DNA of 64,000 nucleotides from Parablautia sp. Marseille-Q6255 (GCF_951230155.1 NZ_CATNVD010000021.1:1-64000), one strand, 5' to 3'; counted from the first letter of the stretch, positions 51,730 through 61,036 are shown. Program-made: numbers and translations. The notes: generated by a model not told the origin, from the sequence alone.

Positions 51730-53133
51730 TCACTGTACCATTCGCCAGCCTGGATGGTATTTATTTTTAAGCGTACCGTTCACAAGCTTCCCCCAGCCAA
51801 GCGGATAGCCGTTGACGCATACCAGCTGCCAGCCCTTTGTCCGGGCAGGCGACATATCGTCTGCCTCCACGGTCTCACCGCTCAGGTAGCGGCGTACACG
51901 CGGGTCTTTCTGGTCAAAATCAAGGATCGAAGCGTATTCGCTGCTGCGCAGCGCCATCGCGAATGCCTGCGCAGGCTCAAAACGTCCGCGCTTTATCTCG
52001 CCTAAATACAGTCCGTTCCTCAGGAAAGGAAGCTTTCCCATCATATGCGGAGGCTGCGGCACAAAGTACACCTGACCGGCACGCACCTCGATCTGCTCCA
52101 TTTTCCAGTCCATTGTCACATCACTGAAAAAGTCGCACAGTACCTTTTCTTCTCTGGAGGGTCTTCCGCCCTTTCGCTGCACCTGTGTATGGATGCCGGA
52201 AAGCTCTCCCCTTTTGCGCAGCAATGCAAGGAAATGTCCCTCGCCGCCCATCCTGTGTGGAAAGATACGCACACATTTTTGCAGATCAGACACTCCCTTT
52301 ACCTCCTGCAAGCTGTCATTTAGCCATCTGGCGCCGCCATGTACGAAACCTTCCTGCCAGGGAATATCCACGAGCTCCATCTCCGGACAGTGCTCCAGGA
52401 GGTATGCGATCGTCCCCTCGTTTTCTTCCGGAGCGAAGGTGCAGGTAGAATACAGCATCCATCCTCCGGGGCGCAGCATCCGCACTGCCTGCTGTGTGAT
52501 GTCTCTTTGAATCTTTGCACAGGATGCGACCTTTTCCAGGCTCCACGCCCTCGCATTTGCTATATCCTTGCGGAACATACCCTCGCCCGAACACGGGGCA
52601 TCAACAAGGATCTTATCAAACGTCTCTTCAAACTGTTCTGCCATCTTTGCAGGAACAGCGTTTGTAACAAATGCATTTTTTGTACCAAATACCTCGATAT
52701 TTTTCAGAAGCGCCTTTGCGCGCGATGCACTGATGTCATTAGCCACAAGAAGCCCCTGTCCCTGAAGCTTTGCCGCCAGTGCGGTTGCCTTGCCTCCGGG
52801 CGCTGCGCACAGGTCGAGCACATAGTCTCCCGGCGTGACCGGAAGGATGTGAGCCGGCGTCATCGCACTCGGCTCCTGGAGATAATACAGCCCGGCATAA
52901 TAAAAAGGATGTCTTGCCGGATCATCCTCTTTCTCATAATAAAAACCGTTCTCCAGCCATGGGATCTTTGTCAGGTGAAACGGTACGAGCTTTATGAATT
53001 CTTCCACGCTGATCTTGAGTGTATTTACACGAAGACCAAACCTGCGCGGTTCTTCATAGGATGCCAGAAATGCTCCATACTCCGCTCCAAGCAGATTTTT
53101 CATCCGTTCAAGAAATTCCCGTGGAAGTTCCAT
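51730..53133 (-). CDS. rsmF: RsmF-type 16S rRNA (cytosine-5) methyltransferase
   Basis: 467 residues of the NOL1/NOP2/Sun family. SAM site VLDLCAAPGGKATALA, catalytic motifs VDAPCSGEGMFRKD and YSTCTFAPEENEG with the two cysteines. A C-terminal part (about 320-467) resembles the RsmF RNA-binding extension (ending in LVNGTLKNKYHPGWR). It makes m5C in 16S rRNA. ATG 53133 follows AAGGAGGAAACGGT. Last gene of a leftward series. Confidence 0.9.
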   Translation of the reverse strand: MELPREFLERMKNLLGAEYGAFLASYEEPRRFGLRVNTLKISVEEFIKLVPFHLTKIPWLENGFYYEKEDDPARHPFYYAGLYYLQEPSAMTPAHILPVTPGDYVLDLCAAPGGKATALAAKLQGQGLLVANDISASRAKALLKNIEVFGTKNAFVTNAVPAKMAEQFEETFDKILVDAPCSGEGMFRKDIANARAWSLEKVASCAKIQRDITQQAVRMLRPGGWMLYSTCTFAPEENEGTIAYLLEHCPEMELVDIPWQEGFVHGGARWLNDSLQEVKGVSDLQKCVRIFPHRMGGEGHFLALLRKRGELSGIHTQVQRKGGRPSREEKVLCDFFSDVTMDWKMEQIEVRAGQVYFVPQPPHMMGKLPFLRNGLYLGEIKRGRFEPAQAFAMALRSSEYASILDFDQKDPRVRRYLSGETVEADDMSPARTKGWQLVCVNGYPLGWGKLVNGTLKNKYHPGWRMVQ

Positions 53134-53174
53134 ACCGTTTCCTCCTTTTTGATACCTTACCCTTTATCTGATAT

Positions 53175-53310
53175 TGCTCCGCTTCTCTGCCGCTGCTCCG
53201 CTTCTCTGCCGCTGCTCCACTTCTCTGGCGCTGTATCTCCTTGCTGCAGCTGTTCCGCTTCCCTGGCGCTGTGTCTCCTTGCTGCAGCTGCTCCGCCTCT
53301 CTGGCACCGC
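53175..53310. repeat. compound tandem repeats between trmL and rsmF-like genes
   Basis: Two identical 19-bp units TGCTCCGCTTCTCTGCCGC (53175-53212) are followed by a variant and then by two ~38-bp units containing CTCCTTGCTGCAGCTG and CTGGCGCTGT. A leftward open frame of 72 codons (53326-53108) crosses them and overlaps the methyltransferase start, but its product is merely the translated repeat and I do not count it as a gene. Confidence 0.75.
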
Positions 53311-53335
53311 GTCTCCTGGCCGTCATCTTCCTGGA

Positions 53336-53833
53336 TCAGTCCCAGCTGTATCTTGTCAGCTCTCCATGCAGCTTCATCTGTGAAAAACCATTCTGCCGCA
53401 GCGCCTCATAAAGTACGATCGCTGCTGCATTGCTTAAATTCAGCGAGCGCGTATCACCAAGCATCGGGATGCGGATCGCCTCACCCGGATGCTCTTTTAA
53501 GATCTCCTCCGGAATCCCGGCGCTCTCTTTGCCGAACATCAAAAAACAGTCCGGCTCATAAGCCACCTCTGTATAAACCCTGCGCCCCTTTGTCGTCGCC
53601 ATATAGACCTTTGCACCGGGATTTTTCTCCAGAAAATCCTGGTAGTCTATGTAGCGCGTCACGTCAAGCTGCGGCCAGTAATCCATTCCCGCCCGCTTGA
53701 GGGCTTTCTCAGTCAGCTGAAACCCCAGCGGCTCGATCAGATGGAGCCTGGTGCCTGTCGCTACGCAGGTGCGCCCGATATTTCCTGTATTTGCCGGTAT
53801 CTCCGGCTCATAAAGTACAATGTTCAGTCCCAT
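53336..53833 (-). CDS. trmL: tRNA (cytidine/uridine-2'-O-)-methyltransferase TrmL
   Basis: 165 residues of the SPOUT class: NIVLYEPEIPANTGNIGRTC at the N-terminus, LMFGKESAGIPEEIL, and the knot motif IPMLGDTRSLNLSNAAAIVL. It methylates the 2'-OH at wobble position 34 of tRNA-Leu isoacceptors. The short distance (3 bases) to the aminotransferase stop suggests a joint transcript. Confidence 0.92.
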   Translation of the reverse strand: MGLNIVLYEPEIPANTGNIGRTCVATGTRLHLIEPLGFQLTEKALKRAGMDYWPQLDVTRYIDYQDFLEKNPGAKVYMATTKGRRVYTEVAYEPDCFLMFGKESAGIPEEILKEHPGEAIRIPMLGDTRSLNLSNAAAIVLYEALRQNGFSQMKLHGELTRYSWD

Positions 53834-53836
53834 TTT

Positions 53837-55015
53837 CTAACACTCCTGCTTTTGCGCCCTCAGCCGGCGGATAAACCGCTCCAGACGCTCCAGGGCCACT
53901 TTCAGCGCCTCGATCGAATATGCATAGGAGATACGCAAAAATCCCTCGCCGCAGGCGCCGAATGCTGTACCCGGAACGACTGCCACATGCTCTTCCTCCA
54001 AAAGTCTCATTGCAAATTCATCAGAGCTTAAGCCGAACTCCCTGATGCACGGAAATACATAAAATGCGCCAAACGGCTCAAAGCATTTCAGCCCCATCTG
54101 TGCAAACGCATGCATCAGATACCGTCTGCGCTGGTTGTAGGATTCGCGCATGCGCGCCACATCCTCATCTCCGTGACGCAGCGCCTGCACAGCAGCATAC
54201 TGGCTCGTCGTAGGAGCACACATGATCGCAAACTGGTGGATTTTTGTCATCTGCTCCACGATCACCTGCGGTCCGCAGATATATCCAAGTCTCCATCCGG
54301 TCATTGCAAATGACTTTGAAAAGCCATTGATCGTCAGCGTCCGCTCCTTCATGCCGGGAAGACTTGCAATCGATACATGATCCTCCCCATAGGTAAGCTC
54401 TGAGTAGATCTCGTCTGAAAGCACAAACAGATCATGCTCGATCACTACCTCGGCGATCGCCTCCAGATCCTCTCTGCGCAGCACTGCTCCTGTCGGATTA
54501 TTCGGAAACGGGAGCACCAGCACCTTTGTTTTGTCTGTAATCTTTTCAAGCAGCTCCTCTTTTGTCAGCCGGAACTGATTTTCTTCTTTCAGCTCTATCG
54601 TCACCGGCACTCCGTCCGCCAGCACGACACACGGCAGGTAGGATACGTAGCACGGCTGCGGGATCAGGACCTCATCGCCGGGGTCAAGCATCGCACGCAG
54701 CGCAATATCGATACCCTCGCTGCCTCCTACCGTCACAAGTATCTCATGGAGCGGATCGTAGTCGAGATGACAGCGGCGCTTCAGATAGCGGCTGATCTCC
54801 TGGCGCAGCTCCTTTAACCCGGAATTGGAGGTGTAAAAGGTGCGCCCCTTTTCCAGAGAGTAGATCCCCTCATCGCGGATATGCCACGGCGTATCAAAAT
54901 CCGGTTCCCCTACGCCAAGAGAGACGACATCCTCCATCTCATTTGCAATATCAAAAAATTTGCGGATACCGGACGGTTCAATAGACATTACTTTCTGTGA
55001 TAATGGATTTCTCAC
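53837..55015 (-). CDS. class I/II PLP-dependent aminotransferase
   Basis: 392 residues: SLGVGEPDFDTPWHI, PNNPTGAVL, and the PLP-lysine region NGFSKSFAMTGWRLGY, typical of the PatA/AspC-like group. It overlaps the Lrp-type regulator by four bases. Amino-group donor and acceptor are unknown. The set AIR-synthase-like, Lrp regulator, aminotransferase in one operon suggests a small amino-acid metabolic unit. Confidence 0.9.
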   Translation of the reverse strand: MRNPLSQKVMSIEPSGIRKFFDIANEMEDVVSLGVGEPDFDTPWHIRDEGIYSLEKGRTFYTSNSGLKELRQEISRYLKRRCHLDYDPLHEILVTVGGSEGIDIALRAMLDPGDEVLIPQPCYVSYLPCVVLADGVPVTIELKEENQFRLTKEELLEKITDKTKVLVLPFPNNPTGAVLRREDLEAIAEVVIEHDLFVLSDEIYSELTYGEDHVSIASLPGMKERTLTINGFSKSFAMTGWRLGYICGPQVIVEQMTKIHQFAIMCAPTTSQYAAVQALRHGDEDVARMRESYNQRRRYLMHAFAQMGLKCFEPFGAFYVFPCIREFGLSSDEFAMRLLEEEHVAVVPGTAFGACGEGFLRISYAYSIEALKVALERLERFIRRLRAQKQEC

Positions 55016-55494
55016 GGTGTCACCAGCATCCTTTCATCTTTGACTTTCTTTCCCAGGATCGTGCCATAGTCTTTGTATTTTTTCAAAATAAAATGTGTCG
55101 CTGTGCTCAGTACCGTATCAAGCGTAGAGAGCTTGTCGCTCACAAATGCAGAGACATCGCGAAGTGTCCTGCCCTCCAGGATCACGAGCAGATCGTATGC
55201 GCCTGAGATCAGATATACGGACTGTACCTCCGGGTAATTGTAAATCCGCTCTGCGATAGAGTCAAAGCCCTGCCCTCTCTGCGGCGTCACGCGGACCTCG
55301 ATCAGTGCCGTCACCTTTTCCGAGGAAGTCTTCTCCCAGTCAATCAGTGTATGATAGCCGCAGATGACCTGTTCCTGCTCCATCTTTGCCACCTCATTTG
55401 CGATCACCTCTTCGCTTGACCCAAGCAGGATCGCCAGCTCCTGCAGATCGATCTTGCTGTTTTTCTCCAGAAATGTCAAAATCTGTTCTCTCAT
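55012..55494 (-). CDS. Lrp/AsnC-family transcriptional regulator
   Basis: 160 residues: winged HTH (EKNSKIDLQELAILLGSSEE) and a RAM effector domain (IEVRVTPQRGQGFDSIAERI...VYLISGAYDLLVILEG). ATG 55494 overlaps the AIR-synthase-like stop, and its own stop overlaps the aminotransferase start, so all three are co-translated. It probably senses an amino acid that the aminotransferase handles. Confidence 0.9.
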   Translation of the reverse strand: MREQILTFLEKNSKIDLQELAILLGSSEEVIANEVAKMEQEQVICGYHTLIDWEKTSSEKVTALIEVRVTPQRGQGFDSIAERIYNYPEVQSVYLISGAYDLLVILEGRTLRDVSAFVSDKLSTLDTVLSTATHFILKKYKDYGTILGKKVKDERMLVTP

Positions 55495-56507
55495 TCCTCA
55501 AACCTCCTGTACCACTCATCCTGCTGCGGCCGGTCAAGAAAACGCATCTCTGCGCCATTTCGGATGACGCGCCCGTTCTCATCTGTCGCCCTTCCGATCA
55601 CTGCTGCCGGCACTCCCTCTTCTGCAAGCGCTGCAATGAGTCCTTCCGGCTGCGCCGTACCGATCAGCAGAGCCCCTGCCGAATACAGATTGTATGGATT
55701 GATATCAAAATATTCACACAGCTCTACGGTTTCCTGCCGGATCGGGATCTTTTTCAGATCCACCTCGAGCCCGACGCCCGCTCTGTGCGCCATCTCCCAC
55801 AAAGCCGTAAAAATACCGCCCTGTGACAGATCATGCATCGCACACGAACCGAAGCTGCCGGCGGCTCTTGCCTCCTTTGTCACAGACATCAGCTGCTCGA
55901 ACGCTCTGGCATGATCCAAAAGCGAGACAGGGAATCTCCTGCCAAGCTCATCCGCATGAGAAAGTGCGAGAGCCGCCGTCCCGGCCAGCGCGATCCACTT
56001 TGTCATAACAAGCGCATCTCCCGGCCTGAGGAGACGCACCCCGGTCAGGTCAGACGCACTGCCGCACTCTCCCTGCTGCGCTGCGCTTCCGATCCCGGTC
56101 ACATGGTACATGGGACGCTTCACACCGGAGGACACCTGTGTATGCCCTCCGAGCACCTGCATCCCTTCTGCCTTTGCGGCCCGGATCAGCCCGCGCATAT
56201 CTTCCCTTAGCACCGCCTCGCTGCAGTCTGTCGGAAGCACTGCATGGACCATAAGCGCCTCCGGCTGCGCACCCGCAGCAGACAGGTTATTCGCTGCCGC
56301 AACCGCAAGCGCACCCGGCCTGTATGCAAGTCCAGGCACCGCGCTCACCGCTGTATATGCAGATACGCAGCCGCCTTTGTGCGGAAGAAACGCACAGTCG
56401 GCTCCATACCGGTCTGCATGATCCGCTGTCTCTGTATCCAGTTGTCTCAAAATGCTGTGCAAAAGCACTGCCTCTGCAAGCTTTCCTGTCCGCATGCTCT
56501 CACCCAT
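55491..56507 (-). CDS. AIR synthase-related (HypE/ThiL-like) protein
   Basis: 338 residues with the AIR synthase fold pattern: AVAAANNLSAAGAQPEALMV in the N-half and MHDLSQGGIFTALWEMA plus GVGLEVDLKKIPI in the C-half. This uncharacterised COG1973-like group is often near Lrp and aminotransferase genes in Clostridia, as here. An ATP-dependent step on an unknown metabolite is likely. The start could be ATG 56507 or 56495. Confidence 0.8.
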   Translation of the reverse strand: MGESMRTGKLAEAVLLHSILRQLDTETADHADRYGADCAFLPHKGGCVSAYTAVSAVPGLAYRPGALAVAAANNLSAAGAQPEALMVHAVLPTDCSEAVLREDMRGLIRAAKAEGMQVLGGHTQVSSGVKRPMYHVTGIGSAAQQGECGSASDLTGVRLLRPGDALVMTKWIALAGTAALALSHADELGRRFPVSLLDHARAFEQLMSVTKEARAAGSFGSCAMHDLSQGGIFTALWEMAHRAGVGLEVDLKKIPIRQETVELCEYFDINPYNLYSAGALLIGTAQPEGLIAALAEEGVPAAVIGRATDENGRVIRNGAEMRFLDRPQQDEWYRRFEE

Positions 56508-56585
56508 CCCTTACTGTATCCTCGCCCGGGCAAACACGCTTCGCCCTGTTGGTCCTTTCCGGCACGCTCTGTTCTTTGTATTGCC

Positions 56586-58193
56586 CTAGCCGATCACTGT
56601 CACGCCGCCTTCATCCCATACCTCCGGCGGATCTGCCTGAGGTGCATCCGTCTGAGGCGCGTTTGTCTGCGGCGCCTCGGTCTGTGGTGCGTCTGTCTGA
56701 GGCGCATCCGTCTGAGGCGCATCTGTCTGTGTCGTCTCTGACTGCGGCGCTTCTGTCTGCGGCTGTACGCCATTTGCCAGAATGCTCTGCACCTGAGAAA
56801 GGTTGTTCTGCCCGATCGCCCCGTAGAGTGCCGTTGCGAGCGCCTGATTATCTGTCACAACTCCGACCTCATAGATCGCCGGAGACGCCTGATAATTGCT
56901 GCTGTTCACCTGTATTGTCTCAGAAAGAACACCGTCGTAATAGATATTTTTCCAGAGCACTGCCGACAGCCCCTGATGCGGGGACTGCACCTGCGCCAGG
57001 TAGCCGACATTCTGATCCGTCTTTGCCACAAGCTTGATATTCTGCGCCGGATCTGTCTGCCCTGTCGTCTCGCTGACAAATTCTATAGAACGATTTGCCG
57101 GACGCGTCTCCACGCCAAAAATAGTGAAATTCAGTGTACCGGCATACGCAGATCCTGAAATATAGATCGGGTATTCCAGTGTATTGGTAAATGCAAGATC
57201 CATCACACCTTCCGCGATCGCTGCATCCTTGGACGGATCTACGTAGTTGACGATCATCGTGTGGTTTGATCTGGCATCGATCTGCACCTCTGATTTTAAA
57301 AGTGCATTATAAAGAGTCGTCGACACCTGGCAGATACCGCCTCCATAGGAATCTACTACCTGCCCCGCCTCATAAGACGGCGCCAGCTCATATCCATTTT
57401 CTGCTGTAAAAGGCACGACCGCATCCGTGACCGAAAAACTTTCTCCCGGGAGCAGCAGCGTTCCGTTCAGCTTGGAAACGCCGTTTTCAACGTTCTTTGC
57501 ACGCCCTGCTGAAGATGCCGAATAGTCTGTTGTCGCCGAGCCGAGCACATCATCCATCTGCTCCAGAAGCTCTGCTGTGACCACCGGAGAGACACGGTCC
57601 ACAATCGCCTCGACCGTCCGGTCGCCTGCCTCGTAGTCAGACATCTCCTCCTGCAGACTCGCCAGAGTCGCCTGTGCATCAAGGGTCAGGCCGTCTGTAC
57701 CGCCCTCTACATGCAGTCCGCCATCCTCTCCAACGTAGCAGGTTCCCTCGACCGGCTCGGAATTAAACTGTGCGCATGACTCTACGAAAGCCTCCTGTGC
57801 CTCTTCATCCAGCTCATATTCTATCTCATATTTCGCACTCTGATTCTGAAGATCCTTCTGCTCTTTGTAGCGGCGCACGATATTCCCCGTCTGCCCAAGC
57901 TGACTGATCTCCTCGATCAGCTCCGGGTTGTCCCATTTCAGTCCAAGCTCGCCCCAGCTCTTTGAGACAGTGGAATCCCCCATCTGTATCGTGATCACAG
58001 AAGAAGACAGCTTCTCTACCTCGCTCTCCACATACTCCTGCGCCTCCTCCGGCGTCATCCCGCTTACGTCCTTATCTCCGATAAAGACGCCCTCGCTGAT
58101 CACACTCTCTCCAGAGGACGCATATACGGCACTGCCAAGCCCGCACAGCAAAAGCACTGCCGCGCCTGCCGCTATGTTCCATTTGTTCTTCAT
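56586..58193 (-). CDS. VanW-domain cell-wall protein with repetitive tail
   Basis: 535 residues from ATG 58193. An N-terminal membrane segment (~5-25) is followed by two peptidoglycan-binding-like regions of the YoaR type (~30-240), then the VanW domain (GTLLLPGESFSVTDAV; GGGICQVSTTLYNALL) and a G5-like stretch. The last ~45 residues are a run of APQTD/APQTE repeats. Likely an anchored surface protein that works on the cell wall. VanW proteins occur widely outside vancomycin-resistance clusters, so no resistance is implied. Confidence 0.88.
   Translation of the reverse strand: MKNKWNIAAGAAVLLLCGLGSAVYASSGESVISEGVFIGDKDVSGMTPEEAQEYVESEVEKLSSSVITIQMGDSTVSKSWGELGLKWDNPELIEEISQLGQTGNIVRRYKEQKDLQNQSAKYEIEYELDEEAQEAFVESCAQFNSEPVEGTCYVGEDGGLHVEGGTDGLTLDAQATLASLQEEMSDYEAGDRTVEAIVDRVSPVVTAELLEQMDDVLGSATTDYSASSAGRAKNVENGVSKLNGTLLLPGESFSVTDAVVPFTAENGYELAPSYEAGQVVDSYGGGICQVSTTLYNALLKSEVQIDARSNHTMIVNYVDPSKDAAIAEGVMDLAFTNTLEYPIYISGSAYAGTLNFTIFGVETRPANRSIEFVSETTGQTDPAQNIKLVAKTDQNVGYLAQVQSPHQGLSAVLWKNIYYDGVLSETIQVNSSNYQASPAIYEVGVVTDNQALATALYGAIGQNNLSQVQSILANGVQPQTEAPQSETTQTDAPQTDAPQTDAPQTEAPQTNAPQTDAPQADPPEVWDEGGVTVIG
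56630..56770. repeat. 15-bp coding tandem repeat in the VanW gene
   Basis: Units GGCGCATCCGTCTGA and variants repeat about eight times and encode the pentapeptide D/E-A-P-Q-T. Such tracts can change length by slippage in-frame. Confidence 0.8.
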
Positions 58194-58207
58194 AAAATAA
58201 ATCCCCT

Positions 58208-58318
58208 TTAAATGCCGAGCGCCGGCAGAATGGAACCGCACACCATCGCAAGCACAATGATGATCACGATCGCTGCCGCTATCTTTTTCTGTGTCTTAGA
58301 GTTGTTAAAGTTCATCAT
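58208..58318 (-). CDS. 36-residue single-pass membrane protein
   Basis: The frame starts at ATG 58318 with GAGGTGATCAAT ahead and ends at TAA 58210-58208. Product: NFNNSKTQKKIAAAIVIIIV and onwards, one hydrophobic helix after a basic start. It fills the gap between the exonuclease stop (58324) and the VanW gene (58193) with tight spacing, so it is very likely a real small gene. Similar short proteins occur in this gene neighbourhood in Lachnospiraceae; the role is unknown. Confidence 0.7.
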   Translation of the reverse strand: MMNFNNSKTQKKIAAAIVIIIVLAMVCGSILPALGI

Positions 58319-58323
58319 ATTGA

Positions 58324-59037
58324 TCACCTCTTCATTTTTCCATACTCCAGTATAATACCGTCAATCATCCGGGAAGCTTCGCTTTTCGTCAGCATCTCGA
58401 TTTTAACGTTATTTTCTATTCTATGATATTTTAATAAATCCCGCAAGTATACTTTTTGTGAATTTGTGATCGGGCTTTCCTTCTTAATCTTAAAAACAAG
58501 CGGCACCGCTTTAAACTGCTCCGGGTGATCCTCTCCAAAATCCTCCTTCAGACGCTCATACAGCCTTGCCGCAGTCAGCGCGTCATCCAGCGCCCGGTGA
58601 TGCTGCTCCTGTGTGATCCCATAATATGCAGCCATTTTATCCAGAGATTTTCCGGGCAGCTGCGGCAGGCACGATCTCGATATGGCAAGCGTGTCGATCC
58701 CTCTGCGCTCAAAGGTCCCGCCCAGATTTACGACGCTGCGCTTCATAAAGCTGTAATCAAACAGTACGTTGTGCCCGAGCAGGATCTCCTCCCCGGCAAA
58801 ATCCAGAAAGCCCTCCACAGCCTCCCGCGTCCCCGGACTGCCCTGTATCATTTCCTGCGTGATCCCGGTAAGCTGTGTGATCCGCTGCGGGATCTCTATC
58901 CCGCAGTCGATAAATGTCTCATACGTCCCCGTCACTTCTCCGCCTTCTACCCGTACTGCGCCAATCTCCAGTATCCTGTCGTATTTCGGGCGCAGCCCCG
59001 TAGTCTCCAGATCAAACGCTACATAACTGTCTTCCAT
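58324..59037 (-). CDS. DnaQ/PolC-type 3'-5' exonuclease domain protein
   Basis: 237 residues from ATG 59037 (AGGAGGAAGAG). DEDDh motifs are complete: AFDLETTG, HNVLFDYSF and HHRALDDAL. The C-terminal ~60 residues are basic (SQKVYLRDLLKYHRIEN) and may bind DNA. Could serve proofreading or repair; there is no polymerase domain. Its start overlaps the end of the radical SAM gene. Confidence 0.88.
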   Translation of the reverse strand: MEDSYVAFDLETTGLRPKYDRILEIGAVRVEGGEVTGTYETFIDCGIEIPQRITQLTGITQEMIQGSPGTREAVEGFLDFAGEEILLGHNVLFDYSFMKRSVVNLGGTFERRGIDTLAISRSCLPQLPGKSLDKMAAYYGITQEQHHRALDDALTAARLYERLKEDFGEDHPEQFKAVPLVFKIKKESPITNSQKVYLRDLLKYHRIENNVKIEMLTKSEASRMIDGIILEYGKMKR

Positions 59038-60952
59038 CTCTTCCTCCTGTTCCTTCTCCCGCCTGTTTCCCCGGCCTGAAGATACACTGCACGGACGCAT
59101 TGCCTGTGAGCGGACTGCGTTTCTGATAGTCAAACAGCAGCCACACGCCGGACTCGCAGACTTCCCGGGAGGCTTCGATACCGGATACTTCCACGCCGGC
59201 CGCTGCGGCTGTCTGCAATGAAACGCGCTCCAGATGTGTCATCCGCATCAGCTGCTTCCAGGTCCTGTCTTCATACTGCATCAGATATTGACGCGCTCCC
59301 TCCCCGCTTTGATAAAACGCTGCGATCGCCTCCCTGTACTCCTTCTGATCCTGCGCCCAGTCCGGTCTGGTCTTCGCATTTTCTCTGAGGTACAGATCAA
59401 CCGTCAGCAGCTCGTCAAAGCGGCGCCTCTCTTCATCTGTATGGCCGTCTCCTGCTGTTATCTCTGCGATGAACCCGCGCAGCATCTCAAAGCGCTGCAG
59501 TCTCGAATAGGATCTGCCATCCTCCCCGTGCGCGCGGTAATACCGGGCAAGCGCCTCATAAAGGGCAAACGGCCGCTCAAACAGCTGCTCCAGAGCTTCT
59601 ATGGTGCAGCAAAACTGGCGGCTGTTATAATAAACCTCCAGCATTTCTTCTATATCTTTTAAATGCAGCAGCTCCCCGCAGGAGATCCACCGTGTCGCAA
59701 GTACCTCATACGGCGGCTCGCTGCGGTAAAGGATCCCGTACTCCTTCGCACAGCGATGCATCCGGGAACCGCGCAGAACTTTCAGAAAACCAAGCTGCAG
59801 CTCCTGAGGCTTCAGACGATATACCTCATCAAAAGATTTTTTAAAGCTGTCGAGATCCTCATACGGAAGTCCGGCGATCAGATCCAGATGCTGATGGATA
59901 TTGCCTCCGGCGGCGATCCTTTGTACCGCATTCTGTATCTTTTCAAAGCTGTCCGAGCGGCAGATCGCACGAAGCGTCCGGGGATTTGTTGTCTGCACAC
60001 CGATCTCCAGCTGCACCAGTCCCGGCCGCAGCGTGGCAAGCAGAGCGATCTCCTCGTCAGTCAGAAGATCAGCCGCTATCTCAAAGTGAAAATTAGTCAC
60101 GCCATTATCATGCTCTTTGATAAATTTCCAGATCTCGATCGCATGGCTGTGTCTGCAGTTGAACGTGCGGTCTACAAACTTTACCTGCGGGACGCGCCGC
60201 TCCAGAAAATAGAGAAGCTCCTGCTTTACAAGGGAAAGACTGCGAAAACGCACCGTACGGTCCAGCGAAGAAAGACAATAGCTGCAGGAAAACGGACAGC
60301 CTCTGCTGCTCTCATAATAGATGATCCGGTTCGCGAATATCTCCTCCTGCTCCTGCACAAATGGCTGCCCGTAGACAAATGGCAGCTCATCAAGCGTACC
60401 CATATGCGGCGCTGCCGCTGTAGTGACGATCCCGTCACCATTCCTGTATACGATCCCGGCAATATCTTTCAGAGCCATCCCGGGTCTGCTCCCTTCCCCC
60501 TGCTCCTTTGTTTCCCGGACGATCCTCTGATCCGTCATCACAGGTACGCCCGCAGCATCCTCCCGGGTCAGATAATATTCCAGGACCTTTGCAAAGGTTC
60601 GCTCTCCCTCCTGACACATCACACCGAAAAACTGCGGATTTTCCATCAGAAATGCCTCTGCGTCATAGGAGACCTCCGGTCCTCCGACCCAGATCACAAG
60701 CTCCGGCATCACCTTTTTCAGGTTCGCCGCAAGCTCACAGATCACGCTGCGGTTCCAGATATAGCAGGAAAAAAACAAAAGCTGCGGCTGTCTGCGCCAG
60801 ATCGACCGGAAGATGTCATCCGTATGGTGGTTGATCGTATACTCTGCCAGCTCAACCATCTCTGCGTACGCTCCCGCCGCTGCCTTCAGGCTGTACACAG
60901 CCAGATTTGAATGTATGTATTTGGCGTTGATCGCCACAAGTAAACTATTCAT
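59012..60952 (-). CDS. B12-binding-domain radical SAM protein with DUF4080
   Basis: 646 residues from ATG 60952. N-terminal cobalamin-binding-like domain (INAKYIHSNLAVYSLK ... VWVGGPEVSYDAE), central radical SAM domain with SRGCPFSCSYCLSS (CxxxCxxC), and a C-terminal DUF4080 region. The substrate is unknown; members may be methyltransferases or act on tRNA or lipids. The terminator in front and overlap with the exonuclease gene suggest it heads a separate operon. Confidence 0.9.
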   Translation of the reverse strand: MNSLLVAINAKYIHSNLAVYSLKAAAGAYAEMVELAEYTINHHTDDIFRSIWRRQPQLLFFSCYIWNRSVICELAANLKKVMPELVIWVGGPEVSYDAEAFLMENPQFFGVMCQEGERTFAKVLEYYLTREDAAGVPVMTDQRIVRETKEQGEGSRPGMALKDIAGIVYRNGDGIVTTAAAPHMGTLDELPFVYGQPFVQEQEEIFANRIIYYESSRGCPFSCSYCLSSLDRTVRFRSLSLVKQELLYFLERRVPQVKFVDRTFNCRHSHAIEIWKFIKEHDNGVTNFHFEIAADLLTDEEIALLATLRPGLVQLEIGVQTTNPRTLRAICRSDSFEKIQNAVQRIAAGGNIHQHLDLIAGLPYEDLDSFKKSFDEVYRLKPQELQLGFLKVLRGSRMHRCAKEYGILYRSEPPYEVLATRWISCGELLHLKDIEEMLEVYYNSRQFCCTIEALEQLFERPFALYEALARYYRAHGEDGRSYSRLQRFEMLRGFIAEITAGDGHTDEERRRFDELLTVDLYLRENAKTRPDWAQDQKEYREAIAAFYQSGEGARQYLMQYEDRTWKQLMRMTHLERVSLQTAAAAGVEVSGIEASREVCESGVWLLFDYQKRSPLTGNASVQCIFRPGKQAGEGTGGRDGRQLCSV

Positions 60953-60975
60953 CGTCCCCTGTCTCTCCACGGAAA

Positions 60976-61012
60976 AGGGGGTGCCGCAAAACGCATCTAT
61001 TTTGCAGCACCC
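60976..61012 (-). terminator. terminator after the ROK kinase gene
   Basis: GGGTGCnGCAAAA and TTTTGCnGCACCC form a 13-bp stem at 60979-61012; on the minus strand CCTTTTCC follows. Confidence 0.75.
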
Positions 61013-61036
61013 GCCTGATCGTTATATCATCACAGA

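Noticed and set aside
53108-53326. 72-codon leftward frame across the minisatellite
   Set aside because: Product is only the translated repeat and it overlaps the methyltransferase start; weak start signal. Mentioned under the repeat only.
52339-53700. 453-codon rightward frame
   Set aside because: Antisense to the rsmF-like and trmL genes; cysteine/histidine-rich composition typical of a shadow frame.
59663-60910. 415-codon rightward frame
   Set aside because: Exactly antisense to the B12-binding radical SAM gene, whose motifs are intact.
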